Assembly (NCBI RefSeq): GCF_003628535.1
Contig: NZ_RBCI01000002.1
Location: 186,001-250,000, forward strand
Length of the DNA stretch: 64,000 nt
Direction: 5' to 3'
From: Flavisolibacter nicotianae
GTDB taxonomy: Bacteria > Bacteroidota > Bacteroidia > Chitinophagales > Chitinophagaceae
Both the position numbers and the translations under genes were made by a program. The notes beneath the pieces were generated by a model. The model worked only from the letters and a program-made list of their open reading frames with translations, made no database searches and had not been told where the DNA came from. Shown here piece by piece: positions 42,168 through 49,570 of this stretch (the stretch's first letter is position 1; the number at the start of each line of letters is the position of its first letter).

Positions 42168-42257
42168 ACTGCAACTGAATTGTTGTCTCGTTGCTTACAG
42201 GGTGTTGAAGTTTTACTGACCAGGGTAACGGGTTGGTGTTGTTTCAATAGGTCCTTA

Positions 42258-42491
42258 TCAGTCACGTATAATCGTTTTCTTTTCCACCACTCTGTTTGTA
42301 CTACCACCACCACTTAACAGGGCTACCAGCAATACCACAAACACAAGACCACCAATCACCCACAACCAGGGAAAACTGCTACCGCCGCCGCCTGATTTCG
42401 TAATATCCACATTTACATCGGCTCCACCATTCTGTGCCATTGCCATCACGCTCATCAAAGCGGATAAAACAAGAAAAGAAAGTCGTTTCAT
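42258..42491 (-). CDS. Small exported/membrane protein, 77 aa
   Basis: Starts MKRLSFLVLSALMSVMAMAQ (signal peptide), followed by NGGADVNVDITKSGGGGSSF and a second hydrophobic helix (PWLWVIGGLVFVVLLVALLS), then a basic tail (NRVVEKKTIIRD). The form, a short Gly-rich segment before a C-terminal membrane helix, is frequent in Bacteroidota small proteins. Start at 42491; the frame upstream to 42764 covers the antisense of another gene and is not coding. Confidence 0.7.
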   Translation of the reverse strand: MKRLSFLVLSALMSVMAMAQNGGADVNVDITKSGGGGSSFPWLWVIGGLVFVVLLVALLSGGGSTNRVVEKKTIIRD

Positions 42492-42597
42492 ATAAGGTAT
42501 TTTACTTAGTAGATTAAAAGACCGTGCCAGAATAGCCGCAATTCGTATGGACCAATCTGGGCGGCAAAGGTTTTGCTGCGTAAATAAAAAAACGCAT

Positions 42598-42828
42598 ATG
42601 AAAAAGTTCCTTCTGAGCTTCCTTGTTGTGGTTGCACTCGGGTTGACCGCTGCCGCGCAAAACAAGGAAGTAAAAGCCACTGACAAAAAAGTAAAAGTGG
42701 AAACATCTGTGGCCAAATCCAAGGTCAAAAAGACATCCACACCCAAGCAAAAAGTGCACAACATCCTTCATCCCAAACGCAAAAAGTACAGCGGTGTAAA
42801 AGTGAAACACGAAGCAAAGAAAGACTGA
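42598..42828 (+). CDS. Small exported Lys-rich protein, 76 aa
   Basis: Signal peptide MKKFLLSFLVVVALGLTAAAQ, then a highly basic region (KKVKVETSVAKSKVKKTSTP, KQKVHNILHPKRKKYSGVKV). Probably periplasmic; the charge suggests binding to peptidoglycan, LPS or nucleic acid, but nothing specific is visible. Divergent from the small gene at 42258-42491; good terminator behind it. Confidence 0.75.
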   Translation: MKKFLLSFLVVVALGLTAAAQNKEVKATDKKVKVETSVAKSKVKKTSTPKQKVHNILHPKRKKYSGVKVKHEAKKD

Positions 42829-42861
42829 TCCGGCCAATGCTGTTTTGCCAGCGAGGCTGCA

Positions 42862-42892
42862 GCCGCACCACCACTTGGTGCGGTTTGTTTTT
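42862..42892. terminator. Intrinsic terminator between convergent genes
   Basis: GCCGCACCA, loop CCACT, TGGTGCGGT, then TTGTTTTT. It ends the Lys-rich protein gene and could also act for the convergent gene at 42910. Confidence 0.8.
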
Positions 42893-42909
42893 AGTTGCCG
42901 GCAGTCCCT

Positions 42910-43425
42910 TCAATCGGTTTTCCGTTTAAAAAAGGATCCGTCGCGGGATGGAGAAAAATAGTACATGGCCGAGATCCCAAAGAAAGTCACATCACTGGCC
43001 GAATAACGGCCGCTGTAAAAGTACTGGCCAAAAACAACGTTGAAGTGCAGCCGGTCGTTGTGTGCATATTCGATACCGGATGTGAGCTCGGTCATGAAGT
43101 TTTCTCTTGCATGGAAAATTCCGCCGATGCCGGCGGTAAATGTATTGGTGAATTTGCCCTGCTGAAACACGTTGAGGTTAGGACGTAGCTCAAGATAAAC
43201 GGAACTGTCCCTGCCGGGCATTGATGCCATGGTGGTTTTGCCAATGTCGATACCCATGCTGAAAACGCTCCACTGGCGGCCGATCTCGAGTGCAAGGTTG
43301 CTTTTTTCGGCAATGGTGCCAGCCGAATTGGTCAGGCTGGGCGCCAGCGAAATATAGGTCTGCGCGAAGCTGCAAGGCGAAAACAGGGTGCTAAGAAAAA
43401 GCAGGATGACAACCTTCATCGGCAT
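42910..43425 (-). CDS. Hypothetical exported protein, probable small beta-barrel
   Basis: 171 aa. Signal peptide VVILLFLSTLFSPCSFAQ. Mature part has alternating strands: LALEIGRQWSVFSMGIDIGK, NTFTAGIGGIFHARENFMTE, RLHFNVVFGQYFYSGRYSAS, FFGISAMYYFSP. This resembles an outer-membrane barrel of about eight strands, not assigned to a family. ATG 43425 and 43419 are both possible starts. Just upstream lies the terminator of the DUF3570 operon. Confidence 0.7.
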   Translation of the reverse strand: MPMKVVILLFLSTLFSPCSFAQTYISLAPSLTNSAGTIAEKSNLALEIGRQWSVFSMGIDIGKTTMASMPGRDSSVYLELRPNLNVFQQGKFTNTFTAGIGGIFHARENFMTELTSGIEYAHNDRLHFNVVFGQYFYSGRYSASDVTFFGISAMYYFSPSRDGSFFKRKTD

Positions 43426-43444
43426 GATTTGAACAGAAAAATAA

Positions 43445-43471
43445 AACGCTTTCTTTTCAAAAGAAAGCGTT
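43445..43471 (-). terminator. Intrinsic terminator of the thioredoxin-ApbE-DUF4266-DUF3570 operon
   Basis: AACGCTTTCTTTT and its complement form a 13-base inverted repeat; on the minus strand it is followed by TTATTTT. It lies 31 bases after the DUF3570 stop. Confidence 0.85.
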
Positions 43472-43502
43472 GTCTTGCTGCTGCCGGCGAAAAGAAAAGC
43501 CG

Positions 43503-44714
43503 CTACTTAAACTGCAGGTTCAGCGAAACGATGTCCGAGTTCAGCCCGGTAGTCCGGTTGTAGTGCCCGTACCGCAGTTCCAGTGCACTGATGCGCTGCA
43601 CATGAAAGACACCTGTGGCCGGCGTCAGCCGGAAGCCGGCGCCGTAGAAATGGCTGTTGAATGCCGACAGATCATAATTGCTGGTGTAATAGGTTTCCGA
43701 AGGCGAGTGAACTTTATACGGTGCAAAATAATTCACGCTGTTTTGTTTGTAATAGCGGTAAAACGGTGTCAGCGAGAAGAAAGGCGAAAGTTTCATCGAT
43801 GTCTCGAACTGGGCCGTGTGAGCTGTAAGGCCCCAATCGTCGTGATAAAACCGGTAAAAGCTGCGCAGGATTAACTTGTCGCCCACGAAATAGTTGGCGC
43901 GGAAACCCAACGGGATTTTTAATCTTGTGTCCGGTAGGTTTTCAATCGCGACGTTCCCATCAGTGAAATAAATACGGTGAAAAGGCAGCCCCAGGTATCC
44001 CTGCTGGTAAACAACGTCGGCAATAAGGGCCAACTGCAGGCTGGGGTTGATAATCTGCGAGTATGAAAACGAGCCGCTGAACGAGTTGCGGCTGGCGGTG
44101 GCATAATCATCGCCTCTTTCTTCTTCACGGGTTGTGGGTATAACGCCGGAGCGCAGCTCAATGGGATAAATCAATTTCAGGTTGTCGAGATAAGCCTGCA
44201 GCCGGGCACTGAACTCGCCGTTGCGGTTGGCTGTTTTTTGGGCAAACAGCACATTTGCACCGATGGACCGGTAGTCGAATTCGTTGGAAAAGGAAAGGCC
44301 CGCGCCAACGGTCGTGCCCTTTGCATTGTTTTCAGCCATCCAGCTCAGCGAAGGATAAATGCGGGTGTCGGCGTGCGAAGGAGAGGAGATGGTGTAAGGA
44401 TTAATCTTGTCGGAAGAGGCAGACGTATAATGGTCCATGCCCACTTCCAGGTGAAAGCTGTGTTTGATATCCTTACGACCCCATTTGACAAATTTCAGGT
44501 CGACGGTATTGGAATAGTCCGTGAGGTTTTCGGTGCCGATGCCACCTGTGACAGCGGAGTTGTTTCCGTCCTGCCGGTAGTAGCTCGAAACGAGGTTGGC
44601 TTCTTCAAACGTCAGTTTGCGAGGTTTGTACGTACTGGTATCTTTTTCTGTCTGTCCAAACAAAGCCACGAAACTGAGAAAAAGCCCGACTACGGATAAG
44701 CAGATTTTTTTCAT
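43503..44714 (-). CDS. DUF3570 outer-membrane barrel protein
   Basis: 403 aa. Signal peptide KICLSVVGLFLSFVALFGQ; then about 16 amphipathic strands, for example LKFVKWGRKDIKHSFHLEVG, DHYTSASSDKINPYTISSPS (a conserved DUF3570 segment), FSYSQIINPSLQLALIADVV and the end DIVSLNLQFK. Start at ATG 44714; the earlier frame to 44825 runs across the DUF4266 gene end. It is the last gene of a four-gene operon with thioredoxin, ApbE and DUF4266, a set I know from Bacteroidota and marine Gammaproteobacteria but without described function. It may be the exit channel of that system. Confidence 0.9.
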   Translation of the reverse strand: MKKICLSVVGLFLSFVALFGQTEKDTSTYKPRKLTFEEANLVSSYYRQDGNNSAVTGGIGTENLTDYSNTVDLKFVKWGRKDIKHSFHLEVGMDHYTSASSDKINPYTISSPSHADTRIYPSLSWMAENNAKGTTVGAGLSFSNEFDYRSIGANVLFAQKTANRNGEFSARLQAYLDNLKLIYPIELRSGVIPTTREEERGDDYATASRNSFSGSFSYSQIINPSLQLALIADVVYQQGYLGLPFHRIYFTDGNVAIENLPDTRLKIPLGFRANYFVGDKLILRSFYRFYHDDWGLTAHTAQFETSMKLSPFFSLTPFYRYYKQNSVNYFAPYKVHSPSETYYTSNYDLSAFNSHFYGAGFRLTPATGVFHVQRISALELRYGHYNRTTGLNSDIVSLNLQFK

Positions 44715-44790
44715 GTAAAATCGTTGAAGTATATGTGTACAGGTTCGGCTTCGAGCAAAGAGTATCAAATGCCGTCCAATCGCTTGCTGC

Positions 44791-45024
44791 TCAGTTGCAG
44801 CCGCAGCCGCCGCCGGTTTTACCACCGTTGGCGCCGGATGCTCCTTCGCGGTAGGTTTGAAAACTCATTTCGGTTTTTTCCACCTTGCGGGCAGCCAGTG
44901 CCATTTCGTTGTCATTGAGTTTGTTCTTCTGGTATTCCTTTACCGTTGTGCACGAAGACAGCACAAAAATGACCAAAGCCAGAAAGGCTGGTAAAGCACT
45001 GGGGAAGCAGCGGGCCTTTTTCAT
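44791..45024 (-). CDS. DUF4266 lipoprotein with Cys-rich C-terminus
   Basis: 77 aa. Lipobox LALVIFVLSSC (Cys at about residue 25), then VKEYQKNKLNDNEMALAARK, SFQTYREGASGANGGKTGGG and the terminal GCGCN. The C-terminal Gly-rich motif ending GGGCGCN is a hallmark of DUF4266 and could be a metal or redox centre, or a site of modification. Its start overlaps the stop of the ApbE gene by four bases (minus strand), so it is coupled to the flavin transferase. Confidence 0.88.
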   Translation of the reverse strand: MKKARCFPSALPAFLALVIFVLSSCTTVKEYQKNKLNDNEMALAARKVEKTEMSFQTYREGASGANGGKTGGGCGCN

Positions 45025-45983
45025 TGTAAAATTTTAATGTTGTTTGACGTGAAAAGCCTGTTCTCTTCATCGATGATGATGCAACTCAATCCCCTGATCT
45101 GGTTGATCAGGTCCAATCCCACCTTTACGCCCATGATCATGACCGGCGTGGCCATGGCATCGGCGATTTCGGCATTGGGACTGATGATGGTGACACTCTT
45201 GATCCCGTGCACCGGCAAACCGGTTTTAGGGTCGATGGTGTGCGAATAACGCTTGCCGTCGATCAGCGCATATTTTTCATAGTTGCCCGATGTGGCGACG
45301 GACATGTTGGTCAGTTCAACATAGGAAAATGGTTGCCGTGCCGAGGCCGGATCAGCTATGCCGATGGTCCAGGGTTTTTCGTCGGGCTGGTATCCCCAAA
45401 CCGTAAGGTCGCCAGCTGCATTCACCACGCCGCTTTGCACACCGCGTTGTTGCAGTACGGCCTTGGCCATTTCAGCCGCATAGCCTTTACCAATTCCGCC
45501 GAAACCAATCCGCATTCCTTTTTCCTTTAAAAAGACCGTGCCCTTTTTTTCGTCCAGTAGGATGTTGCGGTAATTAATCAGCCTGACCATTTCTTTTGCC
45601 GTGGCCGCATCGGGCAACGAGGTCATCTGCTGGTCGAAGTTCCAAAGCCGCTTGTCGATGGAGCCGTAAGTAATATCGAAAGCGCCCTGGGTAATTTCGG
45701 AAATGCGCTTAGAACGTTGAATCAGGTCGAACACTTCTCTGTCCACCTTTACGGGTTTTACCCCGGCAAAGCGGTTGATCAGTGCTGTTTGGCTTTCTTC
45801 GGTATAGGTCGTGAACAACGATTCGATACGGCGGATTTCTTCTACCGCTGCCGCGATGTGTTCTTTTGCTCTTTCGGGATTTTTTTCCACCACGGTAATT
45901 TCAAAGCGGTTGCCCATCAACTTGAGCACCTCTTTGTGCGCTGCAGGCGCCTGTGCCAAACGGCTATTGGTTGGCATGAACAA
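45021..45983 (-). CDS. apbE: FAD:protein FMN transferase (ApbE family)
   Basis: 320 aa. ApbE markers: MGNRFEITVV near the N-terminus, FDITYGSIDKRLWNF, IGFGGIGKGYAAEMAKAVLQ, VVNAAGDLTVWG, YSHTIDPKTGLPVHGIKSVT and ADAMATPVMIMG with the metal-binding Asp and Thr. The enzyme links FMN to a Ser/Thr of an exported protein. A signal peptide or lipobox is expected but not visible; the N-terminus is MFMPTNSRLAQAPAAHKEV. It overlaps the thioredoxin gene by 20 bases. The target may be encoded in the same operon, although no classical flavinylation site is certain there. Confidence 0.92.
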   Translation of the reverse strand: MFMPTNSRLAQAPAAHKEVLKLMGNRFEITVVEKNPERAKEHIAAAVEEIRRIESLFTTYTEESQTALINRFAGVKPVKVDREVFDLIQRSKRISEITQGAFDITYGSIDKRLWNFDQQMTSLPDAATAKEMVRLINYRNILLDEKKGTVFLKEKGMRIGFGGIGKGYAAEMAKAVLQQRGVQSGVVNAAGDLTVWGYQPDEKPWTIGIADPASARQPFSYVELTNMSVATSGNYEKYALIDGKRYSHTIDPKTGLPVHGIKSVTIISPNAEIADAMATPVMIMGVKVGLDLINQIRGLSCIIIDEENRLFTSNNIKILQ

Positions 45984-46404
45984 GCGTTTTCAGCTGGCCT
46001 GTAAAATCGTCGGGTGAAACATTCGGATAACCATCCCACGACTTTACCACCTTGCCGTCTTCTGTCAGCAAAAGCGTAAGCGGGAAGTTGCCTTGCGGGT
46101 TGTATTGATCAGCCAGTTTTTCGTTTAGTTTCTGCTGGTCTTTGGGGAGTTGGTTTTTCTTTAGGCGTGGAAAGTCTGCATTTACCAGTTCAAGGTTGGA
46201 TTCGGCAAAGTCCTCAAACGGTTTGCTTTCAAAAATTTCCTTGTGCAGCCGGATGCAGGGAATGCACCAGTCGGAACCGGAAAACGAAAGCAGGATGTAT
46301 TTGTGTTCTTCTTTTGCTTTCAGCTTTGCCTGGTCAAAATCGGTTTGCCATTTTGGGGCAAAATTCAGAAAGAAAAAAAGCGATAGAAAAGGGAAGGCCT
46401 TCAT
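45964..46404 (-). CDS. Thioredoxin-family protein, exported
   Basis: 146 aa. Short hydrophobic N-terminus (FPFLSLFFFLNFA), then a thioredoxin fold with active site WCIPC (in SGSDWCIPCIRLHKEIFESK) and cis-Pro region NFPLTLLLTEDGKVV. WCxPC with Ile-Pro suggests a periplasmic reductase or isomerase. First gene of the four-gene operon; its likely partner is the CGC tail of the DUF4266 lipoprotein (inference). A promoter candidate lies 41 bases upstream. Confidence 0.9.
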   Translation of the reverse strand: MKAFPFLSLFFFLNFAPKWQTDFDQAKLKAKEEHKYILLSFSGSDWCIPCIRLHKEIFESKPFEDFAESNLELVNADFPRLKKNQLPKDQQKLNEKLADQYNPQGNFPLTLLLTEDGKVVKSWDGYPNVSPDDFTGQLKTLVHANQ

Positions 46405-46444
46405 AAAAAATGGGTTTCCATAAAACTAACGATCACTACCCGCA

Positions 46445-46474
46445 AAAAAGTATAACGAAATGCAGATTAACAAA
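46445..46474 (-). promoter_or_regulatory. Promoter candidate of the thioredoxin-ApbE operon
   Basis: On the minus strand TTTG (46471-46474) is followed after 18 bases by TACTTTTT (46445-46452), one mismatch from TAnnTTTG. The operon start codon is at 46404. Confidence 0.45.
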
Positions 46475-46625
46475 CCTGTAATGGCAGCTTAGCGTTTTTT
46501 TTTACACCCCGGTGCATTGACCCGGTGAATGAATGCAAGGGAGTTGGAATGTTGAATTGCTGTGGAGTGCTTATTTTGTGTCAACCGAAGTACAAGAGAT
46601 GTGACCCGATTTCGGTAACCACCGT

Positions 46626-47348
46626 ATGTTCAGACACAGAGGAAAAAGCAGAACGCTGATACACAACCTGAGACTTGCTTCCCTTTTATCGTTCGTAGCC
46701 GGTATCGTCAATGTGAGCGGCTTGTTTGCCGTGCAACGACTCACTACCAATGTCACGGGTCATTTTGCCTATTTTGCCGATGAGATGGCCAAAAAGAATT
46801 TTACGACGGCCCTTGTTTACCTGCTTTACATCGTTGCCTTTTTTTTGGGTGCATTTTGTTCCAACCTGCTGGTCGAGATCATGTCCAAACAAACCATCCG
46901 TTTTGTCAATACCATACAGGTGGGAGTGGAGATGGCGATCCTGGCTTTCATTGCTTTTCTGCACCCGCAAACCGTTGCCGCCGCTGCAAACATCATTGCC
47001 TGCCTGCTCCTGTTTGCCATGGGAATGCAAAATGCACTGGTGACGACTCTTTCCAATGCCGTGGTGCGAACGACACACCTCACGGGCTTGTTCACTGACC
47101 TGGGAATCGAGGTTTCACAACTCTTTTTTTACAAAAAGACCGAGCAGCGCAGGCAGCTCGCCTCCTCCATTAAACTGCGGCTGACGATCATCTGCTTTTT
47201 CTTTCTGGGCGGAATCACCGGCGGCTTTGGTTACCTCGTGTCGGGGATCAGTGTTTTGTTGCTGGCGGTGGCTGTATTGGCCATTGCACTGGTGTACGAC
47301 AGTGTGCGGCTCCGGATCGTTACGATCAAACGCCGGTATCGGAGCTGA
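46626..47348 (+). CDS. YoaK/DUF1275 membrane protein
   Basis: 240 aa, six predicted membrane helices. The family pattern is seen in LASLLSFVAGIVNVSGLFAV, TTNVTGHFAYFADEMAKKNF, AMGMQNALVTTLSNAVVRTT and HLTGLFTDLGIEVSQLFFYK, including the conserved TGH, GMQNA and HLTG motifs. Members are distantly related to small-molecule transporters; function unknown. Divergent to the thioredoxin operon. Confidence 0.9.
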   Translation: MFRHRGKSRTLIHNLRLASLLSFVAGIVNVSGLFAVQRLTTNVTGHFAYFADEMAKKNFTTALVYLLYIVAFFLGAFCSNLLVEIMSKQTIRFVNTIQVGVEMAILAFIAFLHPQTVAAAANIIACLLLFAMGMQNALVTTLSNAVVRTTHLTGLFTDLGIEVSQLFFYKKTEQRRQLASSIKLRLTIICFFFLGGITGGFGYLVSGISVLLLAVAVLAIALVYDSVRLRIVTIKRRYRS

Positions 47349-47403
47349 TGCCAGCCTTTTGCGACTTCAGCGACTGTTTGAAAAAAGGAGCGACCGGTGA
47401 TCT

Positions 47404-47745
47404 CTATTCCGCCTTTGCCATGTAGAGCCAGGCTTGTTTCCCCGATGCCAGCACCACGCTTACCCGTTGGTAGTTGGCTGGTTCATACCTGTCTGCCTGC
47501 AGCAGTTCTTCGCTTGTGATTTCGAAAACCATTCCCCGAATGCCGTCGTTTGGTTTGTCGGAACGCACGGCAGTGGATTGGTTCCTGTCTTCGCCCTTGG
47601 CGAGAAACGCTTCGTCGCTGATCTCGATTGCGGCAACGCAGTAGCCATTCAAGGCATCGCTGGTTCCATGTAAACGTCTGCCGAAAAGCGCTAGTTGCAC
47701 TGCTTCGTTTTGCAAGGTCCCGTATGAAAAAAGGAATTCGTTCAT
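47404..47745 (-). CDS. Gamma-glutamylcyclotransferase-like (AIG2/GGACT) protein
   Basis: 113 aa. Start MNEFLFSYGTLQNEAVQLAL contains the YGTL(R/Q) signature of the GGCT fold; later LNGYCVAAIEISDEAFLAKG and MVFEITSEELLQADRYEPAN, with the catalytic-type Glu in the E-x6-D-x-YE segment, then YQRVSVVL. Enzymes of this group cleave gamma-glutamyl amines or peptides; short bacterial forms are mostly uncharacterised. I reject a longer start to 48021, because the added part overlaps the upstream gene. Confidence 0.87.
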   Translation of the reverse strand: MNEFLFSYGTLQNEAVQLALFGRRLHGTSDALNGYCVAAIEISDEAFLAKGEDRNQSTAVRSDKPNDGIRGMVFEITSEELLQADRYEPANYQRVSVVLASGKQAWLYMAKAE

Positions 47746-47771
47746 GGTGGTTGTGGTATCAGTCCCGGTCC

Positions 47772-48449
47772 CTATTCTCCCCGGTAAGGATCTTTGATTT
47801 TCTTCGCCTGGTACCGGAAGGATGAAAATTTTACCGCGCAGTTTTTCCCGGTTGGCGACTGTGCCAGGAAGCCGACCCGCACGTTGTTGGAGCCTTCGAA
47901 TTGCAGGTGCCGCACCAGGTACCAGCTCTTGTTGTTGGTTGAATAGTACAGGGTGATCACGTTCCCGGCTTTGGCCACTTTGTAATAAACCTTGTTGGCA
48001 TTGAGCTGGACGGAATTGCAATCGTCGGAAACCGTTTTGGTGACTACGCTAACTACCCGCCTGGCACCGGTGTAGTCTTTTTCAAAACAAAATTTCACCC
48101 AGTTCAGGCTGTCCTGCACCAGCACAATGGCGCCGCCGTCCCATTTGCTGGCAAACGCATGTTCAATAGACGCGGAGAGCACAAAATTTTCATCGGCCCT
48201 GAACAACAGTTTTGGCGCATTGTCGGTGTTGTAGCTCGCATTCGGATCCCTGAACATATCGGTTTTTTCGCCGGCCACGATGGTCAGCGTGGTGTTGTTC
48301 AGCGCATATTGTTCCGGTGGATTTTCCCATCCCAGTTTCCGCGGAAGGCCAACGATTCGCATGCTGTCTGCCGTTTGTGCAAGGCAAACCTGCGCTGACA
48401 GGAGAAGAAATAGCGTTAGCAGTTGGCAAGCAAAACGTTTTTTACGCAT
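47772..48449 (-). CDS. Exported DUF1349 (concanavalin-like lectin fold) protein
   Basis: 225 aa. Signal peptide CQLLTLFLLLSAQVCLAQ. Then the DUF1349 pattern: WENPPEQYALNNTTLTIVAG, KTDMFRDPNASYNTDNAPKL, WDGGAIVLVQDSLNWVKFCF and VRVGFLAQSPTGKNCAVKFS. It has a beta-jelly-roll fold and may bind or cleave glycans in the periplasm. It ends 26 bases before the AIG2-like gene start; the two could share a transcript. Confidence 0.88.
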   Translation of the reverse strand: MRKKRFACQLLTLFLLLSAQVCLAQTADSMRIVGLPRKLGWENPPEQYALNNTTLTIVAGEKTDMFRDPNASYNTDNAPKLLFRADENFVLSASIEHAFASKWDGGAIVLVQDSLNWVKFCFEKDYTGARRVVSVVTKTVSDDCNSVQLNANKVYYKVAKAGNVITLYYSTNNKSWYLVRHLQFEGSNNVRVGFLAQSPTGKNCAVKFSSFRYQAKKIKDPYRGE

Positions 48450-48639
48450 AGCTGCAATCGTGTTCTGTTTTTTCTTTTGAAGAAGGTTTGTTGCTGGTTA
48501 AAGATAATCCTTCAGGATAGATTGCCGCAAGGCAAGCCTGCGGTAATGATTAATGGTTGCTTGCGTTCGCAAGCAGATTCACAGTTCCCTGTTGAATTGC
48601 TGCCGCACACGGTTCGTGGCATTGAACAGGCACTGGTTT

Positions 48640-49200
48640 CTATTGGTTCATGCGTTTGCGGGCTTCCATGCACCAGGTGAATTCTTCCAAAAACAATTTG
48701 GCCCGCTTGTCGGTTGTTTCCTTGTCAACCGGCACGCCGTCTTTATTGTACGCATCCTGCACTTTGGGAACGCGGAAGACGGCCGGTGTCACGAGGGCGC
48801 CAATTTTCAGGAACAAAAAAGCAAGCGACGGACCAACCTGCGAGCCGCCAAAGGCACCGGCCGAAACGGTCGCAATGCCAATGGGCTTGCGCTTCCATTC
48901 GGGGTATAAAAGATCGATGGCATTTTTGAGGGCAGCCGGGTAGCCGCCGTTGTATTCCGGTGTGACGATGATCACGCCATCGGCCTTTGTGATTCGTTCG
49001 GCAAACTGCAGCACAGCAGCCGGTGGGTCTTTCATAAACCGCAGGCGTTCGTCGAAGACCGGGAACTGGTATTCGTTCAGGTCGATCAGGTCAACAGTGC
49101 CCAGCGAATGTTCCGTCACGTACTGTTTCAGGTACAAAGCCACACGGTGACTGTTCCTGCCAATGCGGACACTGGAAGAGAGTAGCGCAATTGAATACAT
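48640..49200 (-). CDS. NADPH-dependent FMN reductase
   Basis: 186 aa flavodoxin-like fold. SSSVRIGRNSHRVALYLKQY is the FMN phosphate loop, and VIIVTPEYNGGYPAALKNAI is the signature of the azoreductase/chromate reductase group (YieF/SsuE-like), followed by KPIGIATVSAGAFGGSQVGP. Reduces quinones, azo compounds or flavins. I choose ATG 49200 (MYSIALLSSS); the frame runs to 49338 but the extension is not protein-like. Divergent from the fluoride-riboswitch transcript. Confidence 0.92.
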   Translation of the reverse strand: MYSIALLSSSVRIGRNSHRVALYLKQYVTEHSLGTVDLIDLNEYQFPVFDERLRFMKDPPAAVLQFAERITKADGVIIVTPEYNGGYPAALKNAIDLLYPEWKRKPIGIATVSAGAFGGSQVGPSLAFLFLKIGALVTPAVFRVPKVQDAYNKDGVPVDKETTDKRAKLFLEEFTWCMEARKRMNQ

Positions 49201-49481
49201 ACAAGATGGTTTGTCGGTGAAATGATTTTTTGCTGTTTGGAAAACAGGCTGTTGCAAACAGTTGGCCGATACGTCAAGGTAGGCATCTTTCTGCGAACCG
49301 GTGGTTTGTCTTTCTGCAATCCCGGGTCTGTGTGGCAAAGGATTGCCGGGAAATGGAGCTGCAAAAAACCGCTGAAAACGTGAACGGAGAGGGTGGTGGC
49401 AGCGCGGTCATAATTGCCCTTCCGCCTGTGACGGCAGGCGCCTGTCGAATTTGTTTACAGCTTATCTTCGCTTGGCTTACA

Positions 49482-49533
49482 CAGGAAATGGTGTCTTCCT
49501 GACCCAACCGCTCCCCGAGCTAATGGCGCCTAC
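49482..49533 (+). promoter_or_regulatory. Fluoride riboswitch aptamer (crcB motif)
   Basis: GGAAATGGTGTCTTCC forms the first hairpin (GGAA/TTCC) with loop ATGGTGTC; a second small stem GCTC, CCC, GAGC follows; the 3' part is GAGCTAATGGCGCCTAC, very close to the conserved GCTgATGrCnCCTAC end of fluoride riboswitches. The loop GGTGT can pair with GCGCC to make the required pseudoknot. It lies directly before a CLC-type gene whose motifs are those of fluoride/proton antiporters, as in known systems. Confidence 0.85.
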
Positions 49534-49570
49534 AAATAGTCCTGTCATTACTCATAAATCTATTTGTAGG
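49529..49570 (+). promoter_or_regulatory. Riboswitch expression platform: translation-blocking hairpin
   Basis: CCTACAAATAG (49529-49539) and CTATTTGTAGG (49560-49570) are perfect complements, 11 pairs with a 20-base loop, ending directly at the ATG (49571). The left arm includes the CC-TAC of the aptamer pseudoknot, so the two structures exclude each other. Predicted: without fluoride the hairpin covers the start region; with fluoride the aptamer holds the left arm and translation begins. No T run, so it is not a terminator. Confidence 0.75.

Noticed and set aside
47404-48021. Longer 205-aa start for the AIG2-like protein
   Set aside because: The added N-terminal part overlaps the DUF1349 gene in another frame and is Arg/Gln-rich; the family starts at MNEFLFSYGTL.
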